A stretch of DNA of 5,762 nt from Piscirickettsiaceae bacterium. GTDB lineage: Bacteria > Pseudomonadota > Gammaproteobacteria > Nitrosococcales > Methylophagaceae. This document shows, piece after piece, positions 1 to 5,762 of the stretch. Every line of letters starts with the position of its first letter. The first letter of the stretch is position 1. The stretch is taken from positions 1-5,762 of the forward strand of contig JAUXFA010000091.1 of assembly GCA_030620285.1 (NCBI GenBank), written 5' to 3'. A program made the translations under genes and the position numbers. Below the pieces are notes generated by a model that saw only the letters and a program-made list of their open reading frames with translations, was not told the origin of the DNA and did no database searches.

Positions 1-60
1 AACGACATGGCTACGACCCGACTTAACAAACGCCAAAAAAATTGGCAGCTTGGAATTTAG
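1..60 (+). pseudogene. Possible upstream piece of hemY in a shifted frame
   Basis: Frame 1 is open from the window edge to a TAG at 58-60 and reads NDMATTRLNKRQKN before a run of seven A (35-41). The main hemY frame is closed upstream by a TAA at 24-26. A -1 step within the A run would join the two frames and give RLNKRQKN-LAAWNLARRHHRA. This resembles the basic stretch that follows the second membrane helix in HemY proteins. I infer that this is the continuation of hemY toward its N-terminus, displaced by a one-base deletion, a sequencing error or slippage. Fourteen residues are too few to prove it, and frame 2 is also open here. Confidence 0.35.
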
Positions 61-1028
61 CACGGCGTCACCATCGGGCAGGGCAAGCGCTCACTAAGGG
101 CTTAATCACTTTAGAAGAAGGACGGTGGGCAGAGGCCGAACGTTTGCTCTTAAGACATGCTAGCAATAGTGAAACGCCATTATTGCATTATTTAGCGGCG
201 GCAAGAGCGGCACAAAAACAAAATTCCTCTGAACGGCGAGATAATTATCTCCGATTGGCACATGAAACGACCTCAGGGGCGGATGTCGCTGTGGGTGTTG
301 TTCAGGCCGAGTTGCAATTAGCGGCCAATCAAAAAGAACAGGCATTGGCAACCTTGCAGCAATTGCGTGAAGTGTCGCCGAAACATCCTTATGTTTTACA
401 ATTATTGCAGCAATTATATTCAGATATGCAGCAATGGCAAGATGTGCAAGAGGTTTTGCCAGATTTGAGGAAACGTCGCGTCCTAGCTTCTTCAGATGTA
501 AAAACCTTATCCGTAGATGCATCCGTTGGTCAATTGCAAAATGCACTTGCCCTTGGCGACTGGCAAGAGATGACTACAATTTGGCAGCAAGCATCATCAA
601 AAGTGAGACAATCAGAACAAATGTTGACGACCTATGTTTCCGGGTTAATCCGGCAGAATGAATCGGAATCAGCCAGTAGTTTGATTGAAGACTTTTTACA
701 AAAACAATGGAGCGATGGCTTGGTTTACCTCTATGGAACCGCGGTTCAAGGAGGCTCTTTACCACAATTGGCCAAAGCCGAAAAATGGTTGGTAAAGCAT
801 GGCAATAATCCATGGTTATTACTGACATTAGGCCGGTTGGCAAAACTCAATAGGCTATGGGCAAAATCAGAAGAATATTTGCGAGCAAGTATTAAACATG
901 GCCCCCGAGGTGAAACATATCAAGTATTGGCAGAGGTGCTAGCAGCAGAAGGTAAAGAATCACAAGTAGCAGCGGCTTATCAGCAAGGTTTGTCTCTTAT
1001 GCTGTCACAAAATGAAATCATCAGTTAA
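42..1028 (+). CDS. hemY: HemY-family TPR protein, C-terminal part (5' end missing or frameshifted)
   Basis: HemY is an inner-membrane protein with a periplasm-crossing N-terminal hairpin and a large cytoplasmic TPR region. It is encoded with hemC, hemD and hemX in many gammaproteobacteria and is associated with late haem synthesis; its exact role is poorly defined. The 328 visible residues fit the family: a basic stretch (WNLARRHHRA, 4-13), the conserved GLITLEEGRWAEAERLLLRHA block (20-40), LLHYLAAARAAQ (47-58), helical pairs around 85-145, and a C-terminal TPR-like region (257-320, from NPWLLLTLGRLAKLN). Full-length members have about 390-420 residues, so some 60-80 residues with the two membrane helices are absent. 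The TTG at 42 is only the first possible start after an in-frame TAA at 24-26. It has no ribosome-binding site and lies inside the conserved part, so it is probably not the true start. The gene ends with tandem TAA TAA (1026-1031). The antiporter gene follows 24 nt after the first stop, in the same frame. Confidence 0.85.
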   Translation: MAAWNLARRHHRAGQALTKGLITLEEGRWAEAERLLLRHASNSETPLLHYLAAARAAQKQNSSERRDNYLRLAHETTSGADVAVGVVQAELQLAANQKEQALATLQQLREVSPKHPYVLQLLQQLYSDMQQWQDVQEVLPDLRKRRVLASSDVKTLSVDASVGQLQNALALGDWQEMTTIWQQASSKVRQSEQMLTTYVSGLIRQNESESASSLIEDFLQKQWSDGLVYLYGTAVQGGSLPQLAKAEKWLVKHGNNPWLLLTLGRLAKLNRLWAKSEEYLRASIKHGPRGETYQVLAEVLAAEGKESQVAAAYQQGLSLMLSQNEIIS

Positions 1029-1052
1029 TAACTGATTTTATTTGATATTACG

Positions 1053-2786
1053 ATGAGCGGAGCAAGTGCTAACTACCTAATTGATATATTGGCATTGCTA
1101 CTTGCAACGGTCATTATCGTGCCTCTTTTTCATGCTCTCCGCTTAGGTGCTATTCTTGGATATTTAACGGCGGGTGCTATTCTTGGGCCATGGGGGCTTG
1201 GCATTATCACCGAAGTCGATGAGATTCGACACTTAGGCGAATTTGGTGTTGTTTTCCTGCTTTTTATCCTCGGAATTGAACTAAAGCCAGAAAAATTATG
1301 GCAGATGCGACATTTGGTTATTGGGCTAGGATTAGGCCAATTATTGATTACCGCTGCGGTCTTATATGGAATATCCGTTTGGCTGGGAGTGAGTCATCAA
1401 AGTGCGATTATTATCGGTTTTGGTTTGGCTCTTTCATCCACTGCATTCTGCTTGCAGTTACTTGCGGAACGAGGCGGTATTTCAACGCCAATGGGCCGAA
1501 GGGTCTTTTCAATTCTACTGATGCAGGATCTTGCTGTTGTGCCTTTATTAGCCTTGATATCGGTGCTGGCGGGAAGCGATGCTAGTGTAGCAACTGAAGG
1601 CCATAACTTTCTTTACGCATTGGGCACTATTGTGTTGTTGTTGCTAGCAGGACATTATTTATTAAATCCTTTTTTAAGTAAGGTTGTAATAAGCCAAGAT
1701 CCAGAGGTCTTTATTGCTGCTGCAGTATTGCTGGTATTAGGTGTGGCATGGATTATGGAATCCGTTGGTTTGTCCATGGCTTTAGGTGCATTTTTAGCAG
1801 GACTCATGTTAGCGGACTCGCAGTATAGGCATCAAATTGAAGCGGATATATTGCCGTTTCGGGGAATTTTATTAGGTCTTTTTTTTATGACCGTGGGAAT
1901 GGGTGTTGATTTTAGTTTATTAATCAATAAATTCTGGGTTATTTTTGGGTTAACAATGGGCTTGATGCTGATAAAATCATTTATAACCTATTGGTTAGCT
2001 CGAGCTAGTGGTACTCGACATGATGTCTCAACCCAAACAGCAATTTTACTTTCTCAAAGTGGTGAGTTTGGTTTTGTTATGTTTGGTTTTGCGGCTGTAG
2101 TGGGGGTGTTAGAAGTCCATCTGGCACAGATGCTCACCTTAATTATTGCATTTACAATGGCGTTGACACCCTTCGTCGTGAAATTGGTCAATGTATTACT
2201 GCAGGTGTTTCACACATCTAAAAAAGAAGAGAGTGGGTTGTACACGGAGTTTGTTGATGAAAATTCAGGCCATATTATTTTGGCTGGGTTTGGCCGTGTT
2301 GGCGCACGGATAGGTGCAATATTAAGTGCTGCTGATGTCGCCTATGTTGCCATTGACTTGAGCCAAAACAGGGTGCAAAAAGCGCGAGACCAAGGATTTC
2401 CTGTTTTCTTTGGTGATGCAAGTAATGTAAAGGTATTGCAAGCGGCAGGGGCCGGACATGCAAAAATGATTGTTATTGCATTAGATGATCCAGATAATTT
2501 TGATCGTTTAGTACCTTTAGTACGCCAACATTATTCAGATGTGCCTATCCATGCTAGAGCTAAAGACCGACATCATTGTGCTGATTTGGTTAGTCAAGGA
2601 GCGACAACAACAGTGTCTGAAACACTGGAAACAAGTTTGCGATTAACCGAAGAGATCTTGCTAGGTAGTGGTGTTGATCAACTTCATGCAAAAAAAGTGA
2701 TTGATGACTTTAGAGATGATTATTATTTAGATGTGGTTCAGAAAGTGACTGAAGATAAGGTTGTTATGGGTGAATTAAAACACTAG
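1053..2786 (+). CDS. KefB/KefC-like monovalent cation:proton antiporter (CPA2) with RCK domain
   Basis: This inner-membrane antiporter of the CPA2 family probably exchanges K+ for H+. In E. coli, KefB and KefC do this during electrophile stress under control of glutathione adducts. The 577 residues compare with about 600-620 in those proteins. Residues 8-380 form the hydrophobic exchanger core, with the conserved QD pair (158-159, MQDLAVVP), GLSMALGAFLAG (239-250), the RHQIEADILPFRG loop (259-271) and SQSGEFGF (334-341). After a short polar linker (388-405) comes a TrkA-N/RCK domain (about 406-525). It has a GFGRVG nucleotide-binding loop (412-417), an acidic residue ending the second strand (D435) that favours NAD(H), and GDASN (454-458). 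The RAKD element (502-505) corresponds to the RARD region of KefC, so ligand gating may be conserved; this is inference. No kefF or kefG ancillary gene adjoins it. The ATG at 1053 has no clear Shine-Dalgarno sequence. Only 24 nt separate it from hemY, so co-transcription is likely. Naming it kefB or kefC is not justified. Confidence 0.93.
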   Translation: MSGASANYLIDILALLLATVIIVPLFHALRLGAILGYLTAGAILGPWGLGIITEVDEIRHLGEFGVVFLLFILGIELKPEKLWQMRHLVIGLGLGQLLITAAVLYGISVWLGVSHQSAIIIGFGLALSSTAFCLQLLAERGGISTPMGRRVFSILLMQDLAVVPLLALISVLAGSDASVATEGHNFLYALGTIVLLLLAGHYLLNPFLSKVVISQDPEVFIAAAVLLVLGVAWIMESVGLSMALGAFLAGLMLADSQYRHQIEADILPFRGILLGLFFMTVGMGVDFSLLINKFWVIFGLTMGLMLIKSFITYWLARASGTRHDVSTQTAILLSQSGEFGFVMFGFAAVVGVLEVHLAQMLTLIIAFTMALTPFVVKLVNVLLQVFHTSKKEESGLYTEFVDENSGHIILAGFGRVGARIGAILSAADVAYVAIDLSQNRVQKARDQGFPVFFGDASNVKVLQAAGAGHAKMIVIALDDPDNFDRLVPLVRQHYSDVPIHARAKDRHHCADLVSQGATTTVSETLETSLRLTEEILLGSGVDQLHAKKVIDDFRDDYYLDVVQKVTEDKVVMGELKH

Positions 2787-2925
2787 AAAATCTTTCCACG
2801 CTTTGTCTTTTTTGCCATGACAGCGTCAAAAGCAATCTCAAAATGTTCACTTACACTAGTAAGCTGTGCTTTTTCGACTCTTTATTCCTTGTCCTGCCAA
2901 AAAATACTTTTCGTGCAAAGATTTT
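2787..2925. repeat. Long imperfect palindrome filling the convergent intergenic gap
   Basis: The sequence from 2787 rightward and the reverse complement from 2925 leftward align along their whole length and meet at a perfect core stem (CTTAC 2850-2854, loop ACTA, GTAAG 2859-2863). The outer 14 nt match at 13 positions (AAAATCTTTCCACG at 2787-2800 against CGTGCAAAGATTTT at 2912-2925). The outer 36 nt match at 28 positions without gaps, including seven in a row for TTTTTTG (2808-2814). The inner part needs small gaps and is weaker. The left end starts directly after the antiporter's TAG stop. The right end lies 18 nt from the ybiI stop. Transcripts from either side could fold into a long hairpin. 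The symmetric ends also fit a decayed miniature inverted-repeat element, but I find no convincing target-site duplication. Confidence 0.7.
2848..2874 (+). terminator. Probable intrinsic terminator for the antiporter transcript, possibly bidirectional
   Basis: CTTAC (2850-2854) and GTAAG (2859-2863) form a five-pair stem around an ACTA loop. It is lengthened by CA/TG (2848-2849 with 2865-2866) across one bulged C, and five T follow at 2870-2874. An alternative wider pairing is AAAAGCA (2828-2834) with TGCTTTT (2867-2873). The stem is AT-rich for a strong terminator. Its place between two convergent genes supports a termination role. On the - strand the T-run after the stem is weaker (ATTTTG). 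Confidence 0.45.
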
Positions 2926-2943
2926 ATTTGGGACTTTAAGCTT

Positions 2944-3210
2944 TTACCGTAACTGACTATCTTTGCTGCCGCGACGGTTATAACTATTGTGCGTTGCCTG
3001 CTGTTTATCCAGCTCGCTTTGACATTGGACACAAAGGCGTACCCCGAGAATTGCTTGGCGGCGCGCTTCAGGAATTTCATTATCACATTCTTCACAGAAT
3101 GCTAAGCTTTCACCTTGCGGTAATTGGCTTCTAGCGAGTTTTACTGCATCTTCGATGCTGGCATCTATTTGATCTTGTACCGCGCCATCTCGTGACCATC
3201 CTCCTGCCAT
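2944..3210 (-). CDS. ybiI: YbiI-like DksA/TraR-type C4 zinc-finger protein
   Basis: This is a small cytoplasmic protein of the DksA/TraR zinc-finger family. It is close in length and sequence to E. coli YbiI (88 residues), including the start MAGGW (MASGW in YbiI) and the tail YNRRGSKDSQLR, by recall of that protein. Four cysteines form the zinc site, C39 and C42 (CEEC) with C60 and C63 (CVQC), around the EARRQAILGVRLC segment typical of the family. It lacks the long coiled-coil of DksA that reaches into the RNA polymerase secondary channel, so DksA-like transcription control cannot be assumed. The role of YbiI itself is not established. Two adjacent ATGs are possible. I chose the second (3208-3210) because it gives the YbiI-like N-terminus and puts AGGAG (3218-3222) seven nt upstream; the first (3211-3213) has only four. 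The gene follows dnaN by about 20 nt, where recF is usually found. Confidence 0.92.
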   Translation of the reverse strand: MAGGWSRDGAVQDQIDASIEDAVKLARSQLPQGESLAFCEECDNEIPEARRQAILGVRLCVQCQSELDKQQATHNSYNRRGSKDSQLR

Positions 3211-3217
3211 CATTAAG

Positions 3218-3222
3218 CTCCT
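3218..3222 (-). promoter_or_regulatory. Ribosome-binding site of ybiI
   Basis: AGGAG on the - strand lies between the dnaN stop and two tandem ATG codons. Its spacing is four nt to the first ATG and seven nt to the second. This favours the second as the main start. Confidence 0.7.
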
Positions 3223-3231
3223 GTGGCGGCC

Positions 3232-4335
3232 TTATAATCGCATTGGCATAACAACATATTGCCGTTCTGATTTGTCATTAACTGGGGTGATTAATACGCT
3301 GCTATTATCATCACTAAATACCAATTTCACTTTTTCTTCTGGTATTGCATTAAGTAGATCGAGCAGATAGGCATTATTAAAAGCGATCTCAAGAGAGGCT
3401 CCTTGATAGTCGACACTAATTTCTTCTTCGGCGGACTCTTGTTCCTGATTGATGACGGTTGCTTTCAATAAGCCGGCCTCAAGGTTAATGCGGACACTGC
3501 GATGTTTATCGCTTGATAGGATATTTGCACGAGATAGGGCTTGTTGTAGTTGTACTCGATCAGCGATCACTTCTTTATCACCGCCTAAGGGGATAACCCG
3601 GTCGTAGTTAGGGAATTGGCCATCAATCAATTTGGAAGTGAAATGTAAATCCGTTAATTCAATTTTGATTTGCTGAGCACTAAAGGCGACCGTTACATTG
3701 TCATCATTGTCATTTAATAAGCGGCCGAGTTCAAGAATGGCTTTACGCGGTACGATAATGCTATTTTTCTCTGACACAGGTGTTGCCGTTGTCAAGCTCC
3801 CTAGTGCTAAGCGATGACCATCGGTAGCGACAGTGCGCAAAGTACTTTGTTCACGCTCTAATAACAAACCATTTAGGTAATAACGTACATCTTGGCTTGC
3901 CATCGCAAAACTAGTTTCATCAAGTAATGATTTTAGTGCTGCCTGAGGTAGACTAATTTCATCAATGTAGTTAGCTCCTTCACTATCAGGGAAGTCTTCG
4001 CTAGGAAGCGTTGAAAGTGAAAATCGACTTTTGCCAGCACGCACGACTGCTTTATTGTCTTGTGCTTTGAAGCTAATTGTTGCATTGCTCGGAAGTGCCC
4101 GACAAATATCAAGAAATTTACGCGCCGATACGGTTGTTTTGCCTTCTTGTTCAACGGCTACCGGCAGTGTTGCGATCATTTCCAGTTCCATGTCTGTACT
4201 GGTCATGGCTAATTGATTGCCGTGTGCGCGCAACAAAATCGTCGATAAAATAGGTAAGGTAGCACGGCGTTCAACGATGCTACATACCAATTGTAATGGG
4301 CGGACAATAGTTTCTTGGCTGACTGTAAACTGCAT
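3232..4335 (-). CDS. dnaN: DNA polymerase III subunit beta (sliding clamp)
   Basis: DnaN forms a head-to-tail dimeric ring around DNA. It tethers DNA polymerase III and is the docking platform for Hda, MutS, DNA ligase and translesion polymerases. The 367 residues match the usual length (366 in E. coli), with three clamp folds at about 1-120, 128-245 and 247-367. Visible family motifs are the N-terminal RATLPIL (24-30), GKSRFSLSTLP (101-111), DVRYYLNG (149-156), TDGHRLAL (171-178), SKLIDGQFPNY (234-244) and the C-terminal VMPMRL (362-367). The last of these lines the hydrophobic cleft that binds clamp-binding motifs of partner proteins. The start is the ATG at 4333-4335, 14 nt after the dnaA stop. 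Its upstream purine stretch (GAGAAA) is a weak ribosome-binding site, so translation is probably coupled to dnaA. Nothing is missing or truncated. Confidence 0.98.
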   Translation of the reverse strand: MQFTVSQETIVRPLQLVCSIVERRATLPILSTILLRAHGNQLAMTSTDMELEMIATLPVAVEQEGKTTVSARKFLDICRALPSNATISFKAQDNKAVVRAGKSRFSLSTLPSEDFPDSEGANYIDEISLPQAALKSLLDETSFAMASQDVRYYLNGLLLEREQSTLRTVATDGHRLALGSLTTATPVSEKNSIIVPRKAILELGRLLNDNDDNVTVAFSAQQIKIELTDLHFTSKLIDGQFPNYDRVIPLGGDKEVIADRVQLQQALSRANILSSDKHRSVRINLEAGLLKATVINQEQESAEEEISVDYQGASLEIAFNNAYLLDLLNAIPEEKVKLVFSDDNSSVLITPVNDKSERQYVVMPMRL

Positions 4336-4349
4336 GGTTAGTTTCTCGA

Positions 4350-5693
4350 TTAGCGTGATAAAGTTTGGGAAAGGTTGCGGTGATCTTCTTCAATACGGCT
4401 ATTTGTTTCTCTAAGCTCTACTATTTTACGACAAGCATGTAATACGGTGGTATGGTCTCGGCCACCAAAGGCTTCGCCAATTTCAGGTAGGCTGTGATTG
4501 GTTAATTCTTTAGCCAATGCCATTGCTAATTGGCGGGGTCGAGCAATAGAACGTGTCCGTTTTTTAGATAATAGATCCGATACCCGAATTTTGTAATATT
4601 CAGCGACTGTTTTTTGAATACTTTCTAAGGTGACTAATTTTTGATGGAGTGCGAGTAGATCTTTTAATGCTTCTTGAGCTATATCAATTGATAAGGGCTG
4701 ATTGGTAAAGCGTGAATAAGCTAGAATTCGTTGCAATGCTCCTTCAAGATCACGCACATTAGATTTAATACGTTTAGCAACAAAAAAGGCGACATCATCA
4801 GGTAGTGTTACTAAATTTTGGTGGGCTTTCTGGATTAAAATAGCGACGCGAGTTTCAAGTTCAGGCGGTTCAATGGCAACGGTGAGCCCCCAACCTAAAC
4901 GTGATTGCAGACGTTCATCTAGGTTTTCCATTTCTTTGGGGAAACGATCGCAGGTTAAAATAATTTGTTTCTGTCCTTCAAGGAGGCTATTAAAGGTGTA
5001 AAAAAATTCTTCCTGAGAGCGCTCTTTTTTGGCAAAAAATTGAATGTCGTCAATAAGCAGTGCATCAGCACTACGATAATGTGCTTTGAATTGATCGATA
5101 ACATTATTGCGTAATGCGGTAATCATATCTTGTACAAAACGTTCAGAAGAAAGATACATTACCCGAGCTTTGGGGTTTTTCTTCAAGATGGCATTGCCAA
5201 CAGCAAGCATTAAATGGGTTTTCCCCAGGCCGGTTCCGCCATAGAGAAAGAGTGGATTGTAGCCACTTGTGCCCGGCGCTTCGGAAACATGTAATGATGC
5301 TGCCCGCGCTATTTGATTGGATTTTCCTTCGACAAAAGAATCAAAGGTAAATAAAGGATTGATCGGGCTACCAGCCGCGGGCGCCGCATTAGAATTGACT
5401 TTTCTGGATTGCCGCGGCGAATAGCCACTTTTGCTTGGCTCTTCTACTAATTTAGTGCCGACTTCGATGGGTACCGTGGTGATTTTTCCTTGCGTTAATT
5501 TGTCGACCAAAGTATTAATTTTTTGTTCCAGTTGTTCTTGAACCCATGCTTGAACATAGGGATTTGGCGCTAATAATCGTAGGTTATCATCAGTTTGAAT
5601 AGCCTGTAATGGACGTAACCATGTGTTCAGCTGTTGTGCGGATAGCTCCCCTTCAAGATGGGATAAGCATTTTTCCCATAAGGGTGAAGACAC
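4350..5693 (-). CDS. dnaA: Chromosomal replication initiator protein DnaA
   Basis: DnaA is the AAA+ ATPase that binds DnaA boxes at oriC, opens the duplex and helps load the DnaB helicase. Its 447 residues show the four standard domains. Domain I (about 1-80) has [20 protein letters not shown]. Domain II is a short linker (about 81-110) rich in S, P and A, which makes the protein about 20 residues shorter than E. coli DnaA (467). Domain III is the AAA+ core with Walker A GGTGLGKT (152-159), Walker [10 protein letters not shown] (212-220), an arginine finger in [14 protein letters not shown] (R265) and a sensor 2 arginine in NVRDLEGAL (R314). Domain IV has the DNA-binding signature [15 protein letters not shown] (411-425), identical to the E. 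coli sequence as I recall it. The start is GTG (5691-5693). An ATG two nt upstream is out of frame, and AAGGAG (5699-5704) is spaced five nt from the GTG. DnaA usually represses its own gene, but no strong DnaA box is visible in the 69 nt upstream. Confidence 0.98.
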   Translation of the reverse strand: MSSPLWEKCLSHLEGELSAQQLNTWLRPLQAIQTDDNLRLLAPNPYVQAWVQEQLEQKINTLVDKLTQGKITTVPIEVGTKLVEEPSKSGYSPRQSRKVNSNAAPAAGSPINPLFTFDSFVEGKSNQIARAASLHVSEAPGTSGYNPLFLYGGTGLGKTHLMLAVGNAILKKNPKARVMYLSSERFVQDMITALRNNVIDQFKAHYRSADALLIDDIQFFAKKERSQEEFFYTFNSLLEGQKQIILTCDRFPKEMENLDERLQSRLGWGLTVAIEPPELETRVAILIQKAHQNLVTLPDDVAFFVAKRIKSNVRDLEGALQRILAYSRFTNQPLSIDIAQEALKDLLALHQKLVTLESIQKTVAEYYKIRVSDLLSKKRTRSIARPRQLAMALAKELTNHSLPEIGEAFGGRDHTTVLHACRKIVELRETNSRIEEDHRNLSQTLSR

Positions 5694-5698
5694 ATGAA

Positions 5699-5704
5699 CT
5701 CCTT
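5699..5704 (-). promoter_or_regulatory. Ribosome-binding site of dnaA
   Basis: AAGGAG on the - strand lies five nt before the GTG start. It decides the start, because the overlapping ATG (5693-5695) opens a different frame. Confidence 0.75.
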
Positions 5705-5722
5705 GGTTATCAATTAATTAGG

Positions 5723-5750
5723 ATAGTATTTTGTCATTCGATTATGACGA
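5723..5750 (-). promoter_or_regulatory. Weak candidate sigma-70 promoter of dnaA
   Basis: On the - strand, TCGTCA (5745-5750) and TACTAT (5723-5728) are 16 nt apart. Each matches four of six consensus positions (TTGACA, TATAAT). A short inverted repeat, GTCAT (5733-5737) and ATGAC (5744-5748), lies between and over these elements and could be an operator. Matches of this quality occur by chance in AT-rich DNA, and the main promoter may lie beyond the window edge. Confidence 0.22.
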
Positions 5751-5762
5751 TTTGTGCTATAG

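Noticed and set aside
42..44. TTG at 42 as the genuine start of a short HemY
   Set aside because: It has no ribosome-binding site, the upstream bases are A-rich without G, and the codon lies within a conserved part of the family with the membrane anchor still missing.
504..512. DnaA-box-like TTATCCGTA
   Set aside because: It matches only seven of nine positions, stands alone inside hemY and is far from dnaA. A similar seven-of-nine match (TTATCCAGC) at 3005-3013 inside ybiI is rejected for the same reason.
160..843. Open frames on both strands overlapping hemY (for example 160-546 and 574-843 on the - strand, 434-661 on the + strand)
   Set aside because: They lie inside a clear hemY coding region, have no ribosome-binding sites and show no recognisable protein features; they are shadows.
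2856..3095. 79-residue open frame on the - strand overlapping ybiI and the palindrome
   Set aside because: The ybiI frame is strongly supported by its zinc-finger cysteines and family match; the overlapping frame has no family features.
5694..5762. Replication origin oriC upstream of dnaA
   Set aside because: Only 69 nt are present, with no good DnaA boxes, no 13-mer-like AT repeats and no GATC cluster. The origin may lie beyond the edge, but nothing here supports it.
1..5762. A new defence, mobile or biosynthetic system
   Set aside because: Every substantial coding region belongs to a familiar housekeeping or transport family. No transposase, integrase, CRISPR repeat, toxin-antitoxin pair or unknown gene cluster is visible.

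Overview
The window reads as a piece of gammaproteobacterial chromosome of moderate, AT-leaning base composition. The best evidence is DnaA, whose C-terminal DNA-binding signature is near-identical to that of enterobacteria, a beta clamp ending in VMPMRL, and a small zinc-finger protein that matches E. coli YbiI along its whole length. No genus can be assigned from this sequence. All genes are of well-known families. I see no defence island, CRISPR array, prophage, tRNA or rRNA gene.

Layout. On the + strand, nt 1-1028 carry the C-terminal three quarters or so of hemY, a membrane-anchored TPR protein linked to haem synthesis. Its first ~40 nt do not read through in the same frame, which suggests a frameshift at a run of seven A. 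Then, 24 nt on, comes a KefB/KefC-type potassium/proton antiporter with a C-terminal RCK/TrkA-N domain (1053-2786). On the - strand, reading from the right edge, are dnaA (5693-4350), dnaN (4335-3232) and ybiI (3210-2944). These are packed with 14-21 nt gaps and look like one operon. The two gene groups converge on a 157-nt gap.

Most of that gap (2787-2925) is one long imperfect palindrome with well matched ends. It could be a bidirectional terminator, a small non-coding (MITE-like) element, or both. This is the least ordinary feature in the window.

How the genes relate. DnaA (initiator) and DnaN (processivity clamp) are the usual head of the replication operon. The usual third gene, recF, is not there; a DksA/TraR-type zinc-finger gene follows instead. 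HemY and the antiporter are probably co-transcribed only because they are close; no functional link is visible. The 69 nt upstream of dnaA are too few to show oriC, which may lie just beyond the right edge.
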